From Paenibacillus phocaeensis (lineage in GTDB: Bacteria; Bacillota; Bacilli; Paenibacillales; Paenibacillaceae), in assembly GCF_900021165.1 (NCBI RefSeq), contig NZ_FCOQ01000039.1:30124-94123 (forward strand): DNA of 64,000 bases, given 5' to 3'. The notes under the pieces were generated by a model. It was not told where the DNA came from. It worked only from the letters and a program-made list of their open reading frames with translations, and did no database searches. Positions 1-8,429 of the stretch are shown piece after piece. Numbering within the stretch: the first letter of the stretch is position 1; every line of letters begins with the position of its first letter. The position numbers and the translations under genes are program-made.

Positions 1-99
1 CCTACTTCCCGCTTTCTGCTTCTTACCCTACTACCTACTCCTACTCCAACTTCTACTCCAACTTCTACTTCTACTCCAACTTCTCTTCTACTGTGCTTC
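1..99 (-). repeat. Purine-rich tandem repeat downstream of purC
   Basis: Directly after the purC stop, the minus strand is almost pure A/G with scattered T. The 12-bp unit AAGTTGGAGTAG occurs at 41-52, 53-64 and 71-82, with a half unit between the second and third. It separates purC from whatever lies beyond the window edge (purS is expected from Bacillus gene order). The unit contains GGAG, so it may act as a multi-Shine-Dalgarno leader, but it may equally be simple-sequence expansion. No gene is visible here. Confidence 0.6.
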
Positions 100-1020
100 C
101 TACTCCAACTCCGCTCCGGTCAACCGCCGGTAGATGTCGCGATAACGTCTTGTCGTCTCTTCGACGACATGGGCTGGGAGCGGATCGCGCCGGCTGTTTT
201 TGGCCCAGTCGGAACCGGCCAAATACGTGCGCACCGGCTCTTTATCCATGCTGTCGATCTCGATGTCCAGCGCGTAGTTCTCCTTGGCCCAAAACCGCGA
301 AGCATCCGGCGTAAACATCTCGTCGATCAAAATCAGCTTGCCGTCCACCAGCCCGAATTCCAGCTTGCAATCGGCGAGGAGAATCCCGCGTTCCTCGCAG
401 TAATCGCGGGCGAAGGCGTACATCTCCAGGCTGCGATCCCGCAGTTGTTCGGCCAACTCGCGGCCGACTTTGTCCGCCATCTCTGCGAACGAGATGTCCT
501 CGTCGTGGCCGACGTCGTTCTTCGCCGCCGGCGTAAAGATCGGCTCCGCCAGCTTCGCGTTCTTGCGCAGCCCCTCCGGCAACGGAATGCCGTTGATCGC
601 GCCGCTCTGCTCATACTGCCGCCAGCCGCCGCCGGTAACATAACCGCGCACCACGCATTCGATGTCGATGCGTTCGGCCTTGCGGGTCACCATGATCCGG
701 TTCCGCAGCGCCTCCCGGTGTTCTGCCGGAATCACGTCTCCGATCAGTCGATCTACGTCCGTGTGGATCACGTGGTTTTCCAGCAGATGCCTCGTCTTGT
801 CGAACCAAAACGCGCTCAGCCGGTTCAGCACATTGCCCTTATCCGGCACCGCCGGCTCCAACACGTAGTCGAACGCGGAGATCCGGTCGGTCACGACGAT
901 CAGGAAATATTCGCCGAGATCGTACAGCTCCCGGACCTTGCCTTTGTACAGCAGCGGGGCGTTCACCAAATCCGCCGCCGTGGATATTGCCGGTACCGCC
1001 ATAAAGCTCTCCTCCCCCAA
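100..1020 (-). CDS. purC: SAICAR synthase, long (yeast-like) form
   Basis: Phosphoribosylaminoimidazole-succinocarboxamide synthase joins aspartate to CAIR using ATP in purine synthesis. The 306-residue product contains the family stretches YKGKVRELYDLG near residue 25, VVTDRISAFD and KLEFGLVDGKLILIDE. At 306 residues it is clearly longer than the roughly 240-residue B. subtilis/E. coli enzyme, and its N-terminal half resembles the yeast Ade1 type. It is the last pur gene in the window, 8 bp after purB on the same strand, and so belongs to the purE-K-B-C operon. A good Shine-Dalgarno (GGGGGAGGAG) supports an internal Met at residue 7 (about 1002) at least as well as the first Met. Function is secure; the exact start is less so. 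Confidence 0.93.
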   Translation of the reverse strand: MGEESFMAVPAISTAADLVNAPLLYKGKVRELYDLGEYFLIVVTDRISAFDYVLEPAVPDKGNVLNRLSAFWFDKTRHLLENHVIHTDVDRLIGDVIPAEHREALRNRIMVTRKAERIDIECVVRGYVTGGGWRQYEQSGAINGIPLPEGLRKNAKLAEPIFTPAAKNDVGHDEDISFAEMADKVGRELAEQLRDRSLEMYAFARDYCEERGILLADCKLEFGLVDGKLILIDEMFTPDASRFWAKENYALDIEIDSMDKEPVRTYLAGSDWAKNSRRDPLPAHVVEETTRRYRDIYRRLTGAELE

Positions 1021-1028
1021 TACAAACT

Positions 1029-2327
1029 CTACTCGATCAATCCCAGCTTCCGGAAAATCGTATCCACATGCTTCAGATGCCAGGACGGATCAAACGCATC
1101 GTCGATTTCTTCCTTGCTCAAAACCGCGGTAATTTCCGGCGTTTCCTCAATAATGTCGCGGAACTGGCGCTGTGTCTCCCAAGCCTGCATGGCGCGCGGC
1201 TGCACGGTATCGTAAGCCTGCTCGCGGCTGAGGCCCTTGTCGATCAGCTTCGTCAGCACGCGGCCGGAGAACGGTACGCCGTACGTGCGGCCCATGTTGC
1301 GCTTCATATTCTCCGGGAATACCGTCAGGTTCTTCACGATATTGCCGAAACGGTTCAGCATATAGTTCAGCAGCATCGTAGCATCCGGCAAAATCACCCG
1401 TTCCACCGAAGAGTGGGAGATGTCGCGTTCGTGCCACAACGTGACATTTTCGTAAGCCGAGATCATATGGCCGCGGATCACGCGGGACAAGCCGGAGATG
1501 TTCTCGCAGCCAATCGGGTTGCGTTTATGAGGCATCGCCGAAGAGCCTTTTTGCCCCTTGGCGAAGGCCTCCTCCACCTCGCGGAACTCGCTCTTCTGCA
1601 AGGCGCGGATTTCCGTAGCGAACTTGTCGAGCGATGTCGCGACCAAGGCCAGCGTCGCCATATACTCCGCGTGACGATCGCGTTGCAGCGTCTGCGTCGA
1701 AATCGGCGCAGGGCTTGTGCCCAGCTTGCGGCAAACGAATTCTTCCACGAACGGATCGATGTTCGCGTAGGTACCCACCGCGCCGGAGATTTTGCCGAAC
1801 TGGACGTTATCCGCCGCGCGGCGGAAACGCTCCAGATTCCGCTTCATTTCCTCATGCCAAAGCGCCATTTTCAGACCGAAAGTGGTCGGTTCGGCATGCA
1901 CCCCGTGCGTACGCCCCATCATTGGCGTATCTTTGTAGGCCAGAGCCTTATCCTTTAAAATCTCAATAAAATTCACGATATCCCGTTCCAAAATCGCGTT
2001 CGCCTGCTTCAGCAAATAACCCAAAGCCGTGTCGACCACATCCGTGGAAGTCAGGCCGTAGTGCACCCATTTCCGTTCCGGGCCCAGGCTTTCCGAGACA
2101 GCGCGGGTAAACGCGATGACGTCGTGACGTGTCTCCTGTTCGATTTCATAAATCCGGTCGATGTCGAACGAAGCATTCTTCCGCAGCAGCGCCGCGTCTT
2201 CCTTCGGGATCACGCCGAGTTCGGCCCAAGCCTCGCAGGCGCACAGCTCCACTTCCAGCCAGGCCTTGAATTTGTTCTCCTCCGTCCAGATCGCTCTCAT
2301 TTCCGGTCTGCTGTAGCGTTCGATCAT
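1029..2327 (-). CDS. purB: Adenylosuccinate lyase
   Basis: This enzyme cleaves SAICAR to AICAR plus fumarate, and adenylosuccinate to AMP plus fumarate. The 432-residue length is normal for the Bacillus enzyme. The fumarase/aspartase superfamily signature SSAMPHKRNP is present near residue 265, TRHDVIAF near residue 65 and GRTHGVHAEPTTFG near residue 140, which together form the active site. It begins inside the 3' end of purK (4-bp overlap), indicating translational coupling, and is followed 8 bp later by purC. It is the third gene of the purEKBC operon and should share the PurR and guanine-riboswitch control seen at 4280-4460. Confidence 0.97.
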   Translation of the reverse strand: MIERYSRPEMRAIWTEENKFKAWLEVELCACEAWAELGVIPKEDAALLRKNASFDIDRIYEIEQETRHDVIAFTRAVSESLGPERKWVHYGLTSTDVVDTALGYLLKQANAILERDIVNFIEILKDKALAYKDTPMMGRTHGVHAEPTTFGLKMALWHEEMKRNLERFRRAADNVQFGKISGAVGTYANIDPFVEEFVCRKLGTSPAPISTQTLQRDRHAEYMATLALVATSLDKFATEIRALQKSEFREVEEAFAKGQKGSSAMPHKRNPIGCENISGLSRVIRGHMISAYENVTLWHERDISHSSVERVILPDATMLLNYMLNRFGNIVKNLTVFPENMKRNMGRTYGVPFSGRVLTKLIDKGLSREQAYDTVQPRAMQAWETQRQFRDIIEETPEITAVLSKEEIDDAFDPSWHLKHVDTIFRKLGLIE

Positions 2328-3538
2328 TTGCGTTCATTCCTCCAAATGTTGGTTTGCTCTATCCAGCGAAGCCCGTCCTCCACATTGCGGCAGAGCAGGT
2401 TGATATGCCCCATTTTCCGCTTCGGAGCAGCTTCGTGTTTACCATATAAGTGTACTTTGGGGATCGCCGCGAATCCAGTTGTCCCCTCGCCCTCGTCAAA
2501 CCAGCGGCCCGTTGCCACCGCATTGCGGACATCTTCCAGATGTTCGCCCAGCACGTTCACCATCACAACCGGTGTCAACAGCTCCACCGGACCGAGCGGC
2601 AAATTGCAAATCGCCCGGACATGCTGCTCGAATTGCGAGGTCGTGCAAGCCTCCATTGTATAGTGGCCGGAATTGTGCGGCCGCGGTGCCAATTCATTGA
2701 CGAACAGCTCGCCCTCTGCGGTTAGGAACATCTCCACCGCCAGCAGGCCAACAGCCTCCAGGCCTTCGGCGATCCGGGCTGCAAGCCGTTCGGCCTCCCG
2801 CTGGACTTGCTCCGCCACGCGGGCCGGAACGATCGACACATGCAAAATATTGTTCACATGGATATTCTCCGCCACCGGGAACGTTTTAATCTCTCCGCGC
2901 GGGCTGCGCGCCGCGATGACCGACAGCTCCTTGACGAACGGGACGAATTGCTCCAACACGAGCTCCGTCCCGGCCTGGCTCAGTTCCGCATACGCCGTCG
3001 TTATTTCGCCTTCGCTGCGGATCACCCATTGGCCTTTGCCGTCATACCCGCCGGTGGCCGTCTTCAGCACGGCCGGAAGACCCAGCCGGGCCACGGCCGT
3101 ACGCAGTTCCTCTTCGCTGCCGATCTCCGCGTACGGCGCAACCTTGACGCCGGCCGCTTCGATGGCCCGCTTCTCGCGCAGCCGATGCTGGGTCGTGTAC
3201 AGCAATCGGCTGCCTTGAGGCACGTACGACGATTCCTCCAGCAGCGCGGCGACGCCCGCGTCTACGTTTTCGAACTCGTACGTGATCACATCGGCCCGCT
3301 CCGCGAGTTCACGCGCCGCGGCCTGGTCGTCATAGCGGGCCACGATCTGCCCCGCAACCTGGCCGCAAGGCGCATCCGGCGTCGGGTCCATCGCCACGAA
3401 CCGGTAGCCGAGGTTGCTCCCGGCGAGCGCCATCATTCGGCCCAGCTGTCCGCCGCCCAACACGCCGATCGTCGCGCCCGGCTCGATCACCGGACCGCCG
3501 CTAGCGCCGCTCGCTTCGCCCAATGTTCTGCCGCTCAT
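2324..3538 (-). CDS. purK: N5-carboxyaminoimidazole ribonucleotide synthase
   Basis: ATP-grasp enzyme converting AIR, bicarbonate and ATP to N5-CAIR, the substrate of PurE. The N-terminal Rossmann-like glycine motif GVLGGGQLGRMM lies near residues 25-36, and ATP-grasp stretches KTATGGYDGKGQW and VLEQFVPFVKELSVI follow. The C-terminal part includes NELAPRPHNSGHYTMEA. At 404 residues it is slightly longer than the B. subtilis enzyme because of about 20 extra residues before the glycine motif. The start is supported by a 4-bp ATGA overlap with purE upstream; it overlaps purB by 4 bp downstream. Confidence 0.96.
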   Translation of the reverse strand: MSGRTLGEASGASGGPVIEPGATIGVLGGGQLGRMMALAGSNLGYRFVAMDPTPDAPCGQVAGQIVARYDDQAAARELAERADVITYEFENVDAGVAALLEESSYVPQGSRLLYTTQHRLREKRAIEAAGVKVAPYAEIGSEEELRTAVARLGLPAVLKTATGGYDGKGQWVIRSEGEITTAYAELSQAGTELVLEQFVPFVKELSVIAARSPRGEIKTFPVAENIHVNNILHVSIVPARVAEQVQREAERLAARIAEGLEAVGLLAVEMFLTAEGELFVNELAPRPHNSGHYTMEACTTSQFEQHVRAICNLPLGPVELLTPVVMVNVLGEHLEDVRNAVATGRWFDEGEGTTGFAAIPKVHLYGKHEAAPKRKMGHINLLCRNVEDGLRWIEQTNIWRNERK

Positions 3539-4032
3539 TCGGCCGCTCCTAACTCCGAGCCGCTCTCCAGCACCTCGGCTTGAATCCGGTCACGGCGTTC
3601 CTGCACCCGGCGCATCACCTCAGGGGCAAATGCGCCCAGGATTTGCGCCGCAAGCAGCCCGGCGTTGATCGCTCCGGCCTTGCCGATGGCCACCGTCGCC
3701 ACCGGGATGCCGCCCGGCATCTGCACGATCGACAGCAGCGAGTCGAGCCCGTTCAGCGCAGCCGACTTGACCGGCACGCCGATGACCGGCAGCGTCGTTT
3801 TTGCCGCGACCATGCCCGGCAGGTGAGCCGCTCCTCCCGCTCCCGCGATGATGACCTTGAGTCCGCGGTCTGCAGCCTGCTCCGCGAACTCAAACATCAA
3901 ATCCGGGGTGCGGTGCGCGGATACGACCTTTTTTTCGTAAGGAATCTGCAGTTCTTCCAAAACGGCACAGGCGTGAGACATCGTCTCCCAATCCGATGTG
4001 CTGCCCATAATTACGGCGACTTGTGCTGTCAT
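3535..4032 (-). CDS. purE: N5-CAIR mutase
   Basis: Catalytic subunit that rearranges N5-CAIR to CAIR. The 165-residue protein has the class I PurE motifs VIMGSTSDWETM near residues 6-18, SAHRTPDLM near residue 40 and IAGAGGAAHLPGMVAA near residue 65. It is the first gene of the pur operon: its leader carries the guanine riboswitch and terminator, and PurBoxes lie further upstream. purK overlaps its end by 4 bp. Confidence 0.97.
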   Translation of the reverse strand: MTAQVAVIMGSTSDWETMSHACAVLEELQIPYEKKVVSAHRTPDLMFEFAEQAADRGLKVIIAGAGGAAHLPGMVAAKTTLPVIGVPVKSAALNGLDSLLSIVQMPGGIPVATVAIGKAGAINAGLLAAQILGAFAPEVMRRVQERRDRIQAEVLESGSELGAAE

Positions 4033-4090
4033 GCCTCAACCTCCATACTTAACTTTTTGAACCTGGTAATTTATAGATGGCCGAATACGG

Positions 4091-4146
4091 AAAAGGGCCC
4101 CGAACTTCCTGGAAAATTACGAAGATTTCCCGAAATTCGCGGACCC
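4091..4146 (-). terminator. Riboswitch-controlled terminator in the purE leader
   Basis: On the minus strand GGGTCCGCGAATTTC (5' arm, 4132-4146) can pair with GAAGTTCGGGGCCC (3' arm), followed by TTTT at 4091-4094. It sits between the guanine aptamer and the purE start, where the expression platform of a purine riboswitch is expected. The pairing includes G-U wobbles. Confidence 0.75.
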
Positions 4147-4279
4147 TGAGGAATACGAAACCTGCATACGGGCAGCCAAAGGCCGCGCCGACGGCAACGC
4201 AAAGCCCGGTGCTTGCAAGCCCAGGCTCATAAAAAGAAGGCCTTCCGTGCGGAGTAGCCTTACCTTCATCACGTATTCG

Positions 4280-4346
4280 CTCGTAGTCCGAAAATTTACG
4301 GTTCTCGGGTAGAAACTTCCGGGCCCTATCCCCGGCATTATACGAG
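4280..4346 (-). promoter_or_regulatory. Guanine-sensing purine riboswitch aptamer
   Basis: The minus strand carries the hallmark elements of the purine aptamer: P1 strands TACGAG (4341-4346) and CTCGTA (4280-4285), the joining segment ATAATG, the core GTTTCTACC and the closing GGACTACGAG. In the well-studied xpt aptamer the ligand-specifying base is C in the GACTA context; the same C here points to guanine/hypoxanthine rather than adenine. It lies upstream of purE with a terminator between, so purine excess would stop transcription. Confidence 0.93.
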
Positions 4347-4383
4347 ATTATGAGGTTCGGCGGCGAGCCGCCTTTCCTCTCCT

Positions 4384-4413
4384 AGTTTACCAATGGCGGA
4401 CACGACATGTCAA
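4384..4413 (-). promoter_or_regulatory. Sigma-A promoter of the pur operon
   Basis: The minus strand has TTGACA (4408-4413), an 18-bp spacer and TAAACT (4384-4389), just upstream of the riboswitch aptamer and just downstream of the PurBox pair. Confidence 0.7.
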
Positions 4414-4416
4414 CTC

Positions 4417-4460
4417 AAATCCGAACATTAAGTGAATGTAAAAACCGAATGTTCGTTTTT
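4417..4460. promoter_or_regulatory. Paired PurBoxes (PurR operator)
   Basis: AAATCCGAACATT at 4417-4429 matches the Bacillus PurBox AWWWCCGAACWWT at every position. AATGTTCGTTTTT at 4448-4460 matches its inverted form with one mismatch. They face each other across 18 bp, close to the 16-17 bp known for B. subtilis pur genes, and lie just upstream of the -35 of the purE promoter. PurR repression relieved by PRPP is inferred. Confidence 0.8.
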
Positions 4461-4497
4461 GAACAATGTCTCTGAAATATATGAACTTCCGCGGCAA

Positions 4498-4530
4498 CAA
4501 AAAAACCTAGTCGCAAAAATCGACCAGGTT
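4498..4530 (-). terminator. Terminator of the gln locus
   Basis: On the minus strand AACCTGGTCG and CGACTAGGTT form a stem with an ATTTTTG-type loop, followed by a T run (A run at 4499-4505 on plus). It lies shortly after the glnL stop. Confidence 0.85.
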
Positions 4531-4553
4531 CATGAAAATCCCGGATTGCTTCC

Positions 4554-5465
4554 TCATCCGCCCAACTGCTCCTGCAATTCGATGTACAACACCTGCAGAA
4601 ACTTCTTAATGTTCACTTTCCCTCTGCTGTTGCCCGGCTCCCGTCCTTCCTCAATCTCCTTCATCTTGAGCCGCACATCTTCAAAGTCAAAATAAAGCGG
4701 GGCATAATACTCAAACCGAGGGTTGCCGTAATCCGTCAGGCCGAGGGAAGCCAGGTTCGTTAATCCCGCCGTCAACGCGCGCCGCAGCCGCTGCTCGATC
4801 GCCTTGACTTCCTTGACGATATCCTCGGGCCTCGTCCTGTAGGTCGCCGCAGTCCGGCGATACAGCTCCTTCAAGGGCGGCAAATTCCCTCCGGCTTCGG
4901 CTTCCCGCTCCAAGAGCAGCTCCATGATCGCAATCATGTCGCGGCTGCCGCTCTCCCCGATCAGCCCCAGATTCATCAGAATCGGCTGAATCGCCTCGCG
5001 GACCGTCCGCTTGCCCGGCGCAGCCAACGGCGCGCTGCGCAAGCCCTCCAGCTTCTTTAGGCTCGATTTGATCTCATCCAAATAGTGGCTCATCGCATAC
5101 CGCTCATTTACTTTCCTGAGCACCGTCTCCACTTCGATCCGATTGATCGGCTTGCGGATGAAGAATTCAATTCCACTCCGGTAGGCTCGCCCGACCATAT
5201 CCTGGTTTTCGATCTGCGATATCATCACGAACCGCGAGCGACAGCCCTGGACACGCAGTGCATCGATCACCTCGATCCCGTCCTGGTCGGGCATCAGCAG
5301 ATCCATCAGCACGATGTCCGGCGATTCCCCCAAAATGAGCCGCACGCCTTCCGCCCCGCCGCCGGCCGTCCCCGCGACTTCCCCCAGGCCGCTGTCCTCG
5401 ATAATATGCTGCAGCATTTTTCGCGCACTGGCATCATCGTCTACGATACAAAAAGAGAGCGGCAT
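4554..5465 (-). CDS. glnL: Response regulator GlnL (YcbB type)
   Basis: Cytoplasmic regulator paired with GlnK. Residues 1-120 are a receiver domain with phospho-acceptor Asp55 (MDLLMPDQDG) and acidic pocket DDD near residue 9. Residues about 125-285 match the YcbB-type DNA-binding domain rather than a standard winged helix; DYGNPRFEYYAPLYFDFEDVRLKMKEIEEG is typical but is cited here only by its ends. In B. subtilis GlnK-GlnL activates glutaminase and glutamine transport genes in response to glutamine. Here it follows glnK by 34 bp, has a strong Shine-Dalgarno (GGAGGGTG) and lies downstream of a glutamine ABC operon, which fits that role. Confidence 0.88.
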   Translation of the reverse strand: MPLSFCIVDDDASARKMLQHIIEDSGLGEVAGTAGGGAEGVRLILGESPDIVLMDLLMPDQDGIEVIDALRVQGCRSRFVMISQIENQDMVGRAYRSGIEFFIRKPINRIEVETVLRKVNERYAMSHYLDEIKSSLKKLEGLRSAPLAAPGKRTVREAIQPILMNLGLIGESGSRDMIAIMELLLEREAEAGGNLPPLKELYRRTAATYRTRPEDIVKEVKAIEQRLRRALTAGLTNLASLGLTDYGNPRFEYYAPLYFDFEDVRLKMKEIEEGREPGNSRGKVNIKKFLQVLYIELQEQLGG

Positions 5466-5499
5466 CGTACACCCTCCTCAACGTTTGGTTAGTAGCACT

Positions 5500-6843
5500 T
5501 TACCCGGAACTCTGAAGCCACTCTAACGCTGTGTTGGATCCCCCCGGGTTCTTCAGCGTCTGCGTCGGAATGCGAATATGGACCAGCGCTCCGCCGAGTC
5601 CGGGTGCCGTCCCAAGCAGGATTTCCCCGCCAAGCCGGGACACGATGTCTAGCACATGGGATAAACCGATCCCCGTCGCTGCAACGCCTTCCTCATCGAA
5701 TTTCGTCGTGAATCCCGGTTCGAACACGATCTCCTGGTCGTCTTGCGGGAAGCCGCTCCCGCTGTCGCTCACCGTCATCAAGGTCCATCCCGCTTGCTCG
5801 CGGAGCTCCAGATGAATTTGCCCCCGGCCTTGGATCGCTTCCACTGCATTAGCCGTCAGGTTGCCCAGCAGCGTAAGGAGTGGAATGTAGTTGGCGGTGG
5901 TATAATCGGAAGTGATTTTCTGCGTGAAAACAATGCTTTTCCCCAACATTTCGGCATACTGCTGATTGCTGTTCACGGTGAATTGGAGCAAGCCCGACAA
6001 CGGCATATCCCCTGGAATCTCGCGGTCCGTAAGCTTGATGAGCCCGGCCAGAATCCGCTGCGAGTCCTTCTTCACTTCATGGATTTGCTGCGTCATCCCC
6101 AGAACATGATGCTTGTGCTCCTCCTGCCTCTCCTCCGATAACCTGCGGTACAGCTCATAACTGCGCAAGGTCAGATTTTCCAGCGTGGCGATCGATTTTT
6201 TCAGGTAAAATACTTCCCCGTACAGTCCGGAGCTAAAACTGAGCATTTGCTCGATTCTCCGGTTCTGCTCCTTCTGCACGATCCGCATCCGGCTGATCGA
6301 TATGCTGCTGTAAATCCCGGTGACGAAATACGTACGCAGCATGGCAATCGCCATCAAGAACGCCCACTCATTGAGCTTAAACGTGGCCGTGCCGGTCACG
6401 AGCAGCCGAGTTAACAGCTCCGCTTCATTCGACAGCAGGTCGACCACTGCAGTCACCGCCCCCAGCGCCAAGGGATAGAAGCGGTCCAACCGCCGTTTGA
6501 TCAAGCTCATCCCTAACGCGAACACGATGTAATACACCGCCGCCGAACAATGCCTCGTCACGCTCTCGGCCAAGGTCAAGCCGTTGCCAAGCGCCTGATC
6601 CAGCCCGGTACGAAACAGCAACACCACCGCTCCAGCGATGACGCCTGTAACGAGATACGGCAATCGTCGCAGCAGCAGCAAGAAGAGCAAAAACGCACTG
6701 CTCCCCAGTCCTATTCGAAAAATATCGCCGTCAAACGGGTTAATCTTCAGCTCCCCGGCCAATGCCGTCCCGATGGCTACAACCCCGACCTGAACGTAAA
6801 CGGATCTATATAAGGCCTTGAAAAGCACGCTCCCCATCCCCAC
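5500..6843 (-). CDS. glnK: Sensor histidine kinase GlnK (YcbA type)
   Basis: Membrane sensor for glutamine, partner of GlnL. Residues 1-200 carry about six hydrophobic segments. A SpoOB-like dimerisation region has the probable phospho-His in QIHEVKKD. The C-terminal ATPase domain has the N box NLTANAVEAI, G1 box DSGSGFP and G2 box GIGLSHV. The first codon is GTG at 6843; an ATG two codons later (6837) is an alternative. It is separated from glnP by about 100 bp containing two inverted repeats (6871-6893 and 6907-6930), so it may have its own promoter. Confidence 0.87.
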   Translation of the reverse strand: MGMGSVLFKALYRSVYVQVGVVAIGTALAGELKINPFDGDIFRIGLGSSAFLLFLLLLRRLPYLVTGVIAGAVVLLFRTGLDQALGNGLTLAESVTRHCSAAVYYIVFALGMSLIKRRLDRFYPLALGAVTAVVDLLSNEAELLTRLLVTGTATFKLNEWAFLMAIAMLRTYFVTGIYSSISISRMRIVQKEQNRRIEQMLSFSSGLYGEVFYLKKSIATLENLTLRSYELYRRLSEERQEEHKHHVLGMTQQIHEVKKDSQRILAGLIKLTDREIPGDMPLSGLLQFTVNSNQQYAEMLGKSIVFTQKITSDYTTANYIPLLTLLGNLTANAVEAIQGRGQIHLELREQAGWTLMTVSDSGSGFPQDDQEIVFEPGFTTKFDEEGVAATGIGLSHVLDIVSRLGGEILLGTAPGLGGALVHIRIPTQTLKNPGGSNTALEWLQSSG

Positions 6844-6947
6844 TCACCCGGCTCCCGTGAGTTATTTTGCCCCTTATCGTACCATAATAAGGGAAGGATG
6901 CCCATACCTTATATTCCATTATATGTAAGGGTTATGTCAGCTGATGC

Positions 6948-7598
6948 CTAAGCATGCCGGGCTTCCAATCGCCTGGAAATGATCGACAACACAAAGTTGA
7001 CGGAGAAATAGATCAATGCCACCAGCAGCAGAATCGGAATTGTGTAGGTGTAGCCGTGACCGATCACGATCCCGGCGTGATGCATCAGCTCCGGCAGGGA
7101 GATGACGACCGCCAGCGAAGTGTCCTTGAGCAGCGAGATGAACTGGCTGACCAGCGGCGGCACCATCCGCCGCAGCCCTTGGGGCAGAACGATATGCCAT
7201 AGGGTTTGCATAGTGCTCAACCCCGACGACCGGGCTGCTTCAATTTGTCCCTTATCGATGGAGGCGAGTCCGCCGCGCACGATTTCCGCGATCATCGCCG
7301 CCTCGAAGATGGTTAATCCGGTCACTGTCGCGGCCACAAGCCCCAGCTTGATCCCGACCTCCGGCAATGCGAACCGCATGAAGAAGATGATCAAGAGCAG
7401 CGGTAAATTGCGGATCAGTTCGACTCCCACGAGCAGGATCGGCGACAATACGGGAAGCTTCGTATACCGAATCACGCCTACGATGCAGCCGAACAGGAAG
7501 CTTAGCACGATAGACGCCCCCGCGACGATCAGCGTCACGTAAAGCCCCTCCGCCAAAAAACTCAAATTCTCCGCACTGTACGCTCCGGCAAAATCCAT
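6948..7598 (-). CDS. glnP: Glutamine ABC transporter permease GlnP
   Basis: One of two polar amino acid permease subunits. The 216-residue product has about five membrane helices and the EAA loop GQIEAARSSGLSTMQTLWHI, which contacts the ATPase GlnQ. The start at 7598 (MDFAGAYSAENL) was chosen because GGAGGGG lies just upstream; a longer frame to 7634 would overlap glnM without a ribosome site. It is the last gene of a glnQ-glnH-glnM-glnP set, the same order as in B. subtilis. Specificity for glutamine is inferred from operon order and the neighbouring glnKL. Confidence 0.88.
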   Translation of the reverse strand: MDFAGAYSAENLSFLAEGLYVTLIVAGASIVLSFLFGCIVGVIRYTKLPVLSPILLVGVELIRNLPLLLIIFFMRFALPEVGIKLGLVAATVTGLTIFEAAMIAEIVRGGLASIDKGQIEAARSSGLSTMQTLWHIVLPQGLRRMVPPLVSQFISLLKDTSLAVVISLPELMHHAGIVIGHGYTYTIPILLLVALIYFSVNFVLSIISRRLEARHA

Positions 7599-7634
7599 CG
7601 AACCCCTCCTTTCTTTCCAACGATCCATTAACAC

Positions 7635-8285
7635 TCAGTATTTTCTTTCGAGCCTGCGCTCCCATACCCTCACCCCGTAACTCAAGGGCAAGGTCAACAC
7701 CAAGTAGAACAACGCGACAAAAATATAAGTATCAAACGTCCGGTACGTTTCTGCATTCACGATGTCGGCAAAATACATCAGGTCAAGCCCTGCAACAATC
7801 GTCAAGACTGACGAATTTTTGATTAAGTTGATAAACTGATTCCCGAGCGGCGGAATGACCAGCTTGATCGCCTGCGGCAGGATAATATGGAGCATCGTCT
7901 GCGCGTAACTTAACCCGGACGAGCGCGCCGCCTCCGTTTGCCCTTTCGGGATCGCCAGGATTCCGGCGCGGATCGCTTCGGCGATAAATGAAGAGGTATA
8001 CACGGCCAGCCCAATCGTCCCTGACGTAAACCCGTCAAGCGGCCAACCCAGAGCCGACGGTCCATAATAAAAGATGTATACGACCAACAGCAGCGGAATA
8101 TTGCGGAGAAATTCCACATAACCCGTTCCGAACCACCGCAGGGGCTGGACGGGAGCGATGCGGAACACCGCGATCAGTGCCCCCAGCACGAAGCTGCCGA
8201 CCAACGCCAGCAGGCTGGACAGCACTGTGCCGCGGAATCCTTCCAGGTAAACGTCGAAATAGTCGGTCAAAATCGAAATATCCAT
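7635..8285 (-). CDS. glnM: Glutamine ABC transporter permease GlnM
   Basis: Second HisM-type permease subunit, 216 residues from the chosen start MDISILTDYF. The start at 8285 is backed by a GGGGGGAT ribosome site; the frame extends 40 codons upstream but that stretch (rich in R, S, G) has no family resemblance. EAA loop GQTEAARSSGLSYAQTML is visible. It is homologous to glnP, with which it would form the heterodimeric channel. It lies 144 bp after glnH. Confidence 0.88.
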   Translation of the reverse strand: MDISILTDYFDVYLEGFRGTVLSSLLALVGSFVLGALIAVFRIAPVQPLRWFGTGYVEFLRNIPLLLVVYIFYYGPSALGWPLDGFTSGTIGLAVYTSSFIAEAIRAGILAIPKGQTEAARSSGLSYAQTMLHIILPQAIKLVIPPLGNQFINLIKNSSVLTIVAGLDLMYFADIVNAETYRTFDTYIFVALFYLVLTLPLSYGVRVWERRLERKY

Positions 8286-8429
8286 TTGGGATCCCCCCTT
8301 CCTTCCTCCAGAACCGGAGCTTCTGCTGAGCGGACAGATCCGTGCTGCCGCCTCGCCACCGCTCCGTAAGCACAAAAGGATGGCAAGGCGGACCGCCTGT
8401 TCCATCCTTTCGCTTGTTCAAGGAACGAA

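Noticed and set aside
169..1215. Long plus-strand frame opposite purC/purB
   Set aside because: Antisense shadow of GC-rich coding DNA; rich in Arg/His/Pro, no ribosome site, and the opposite strand is secure.
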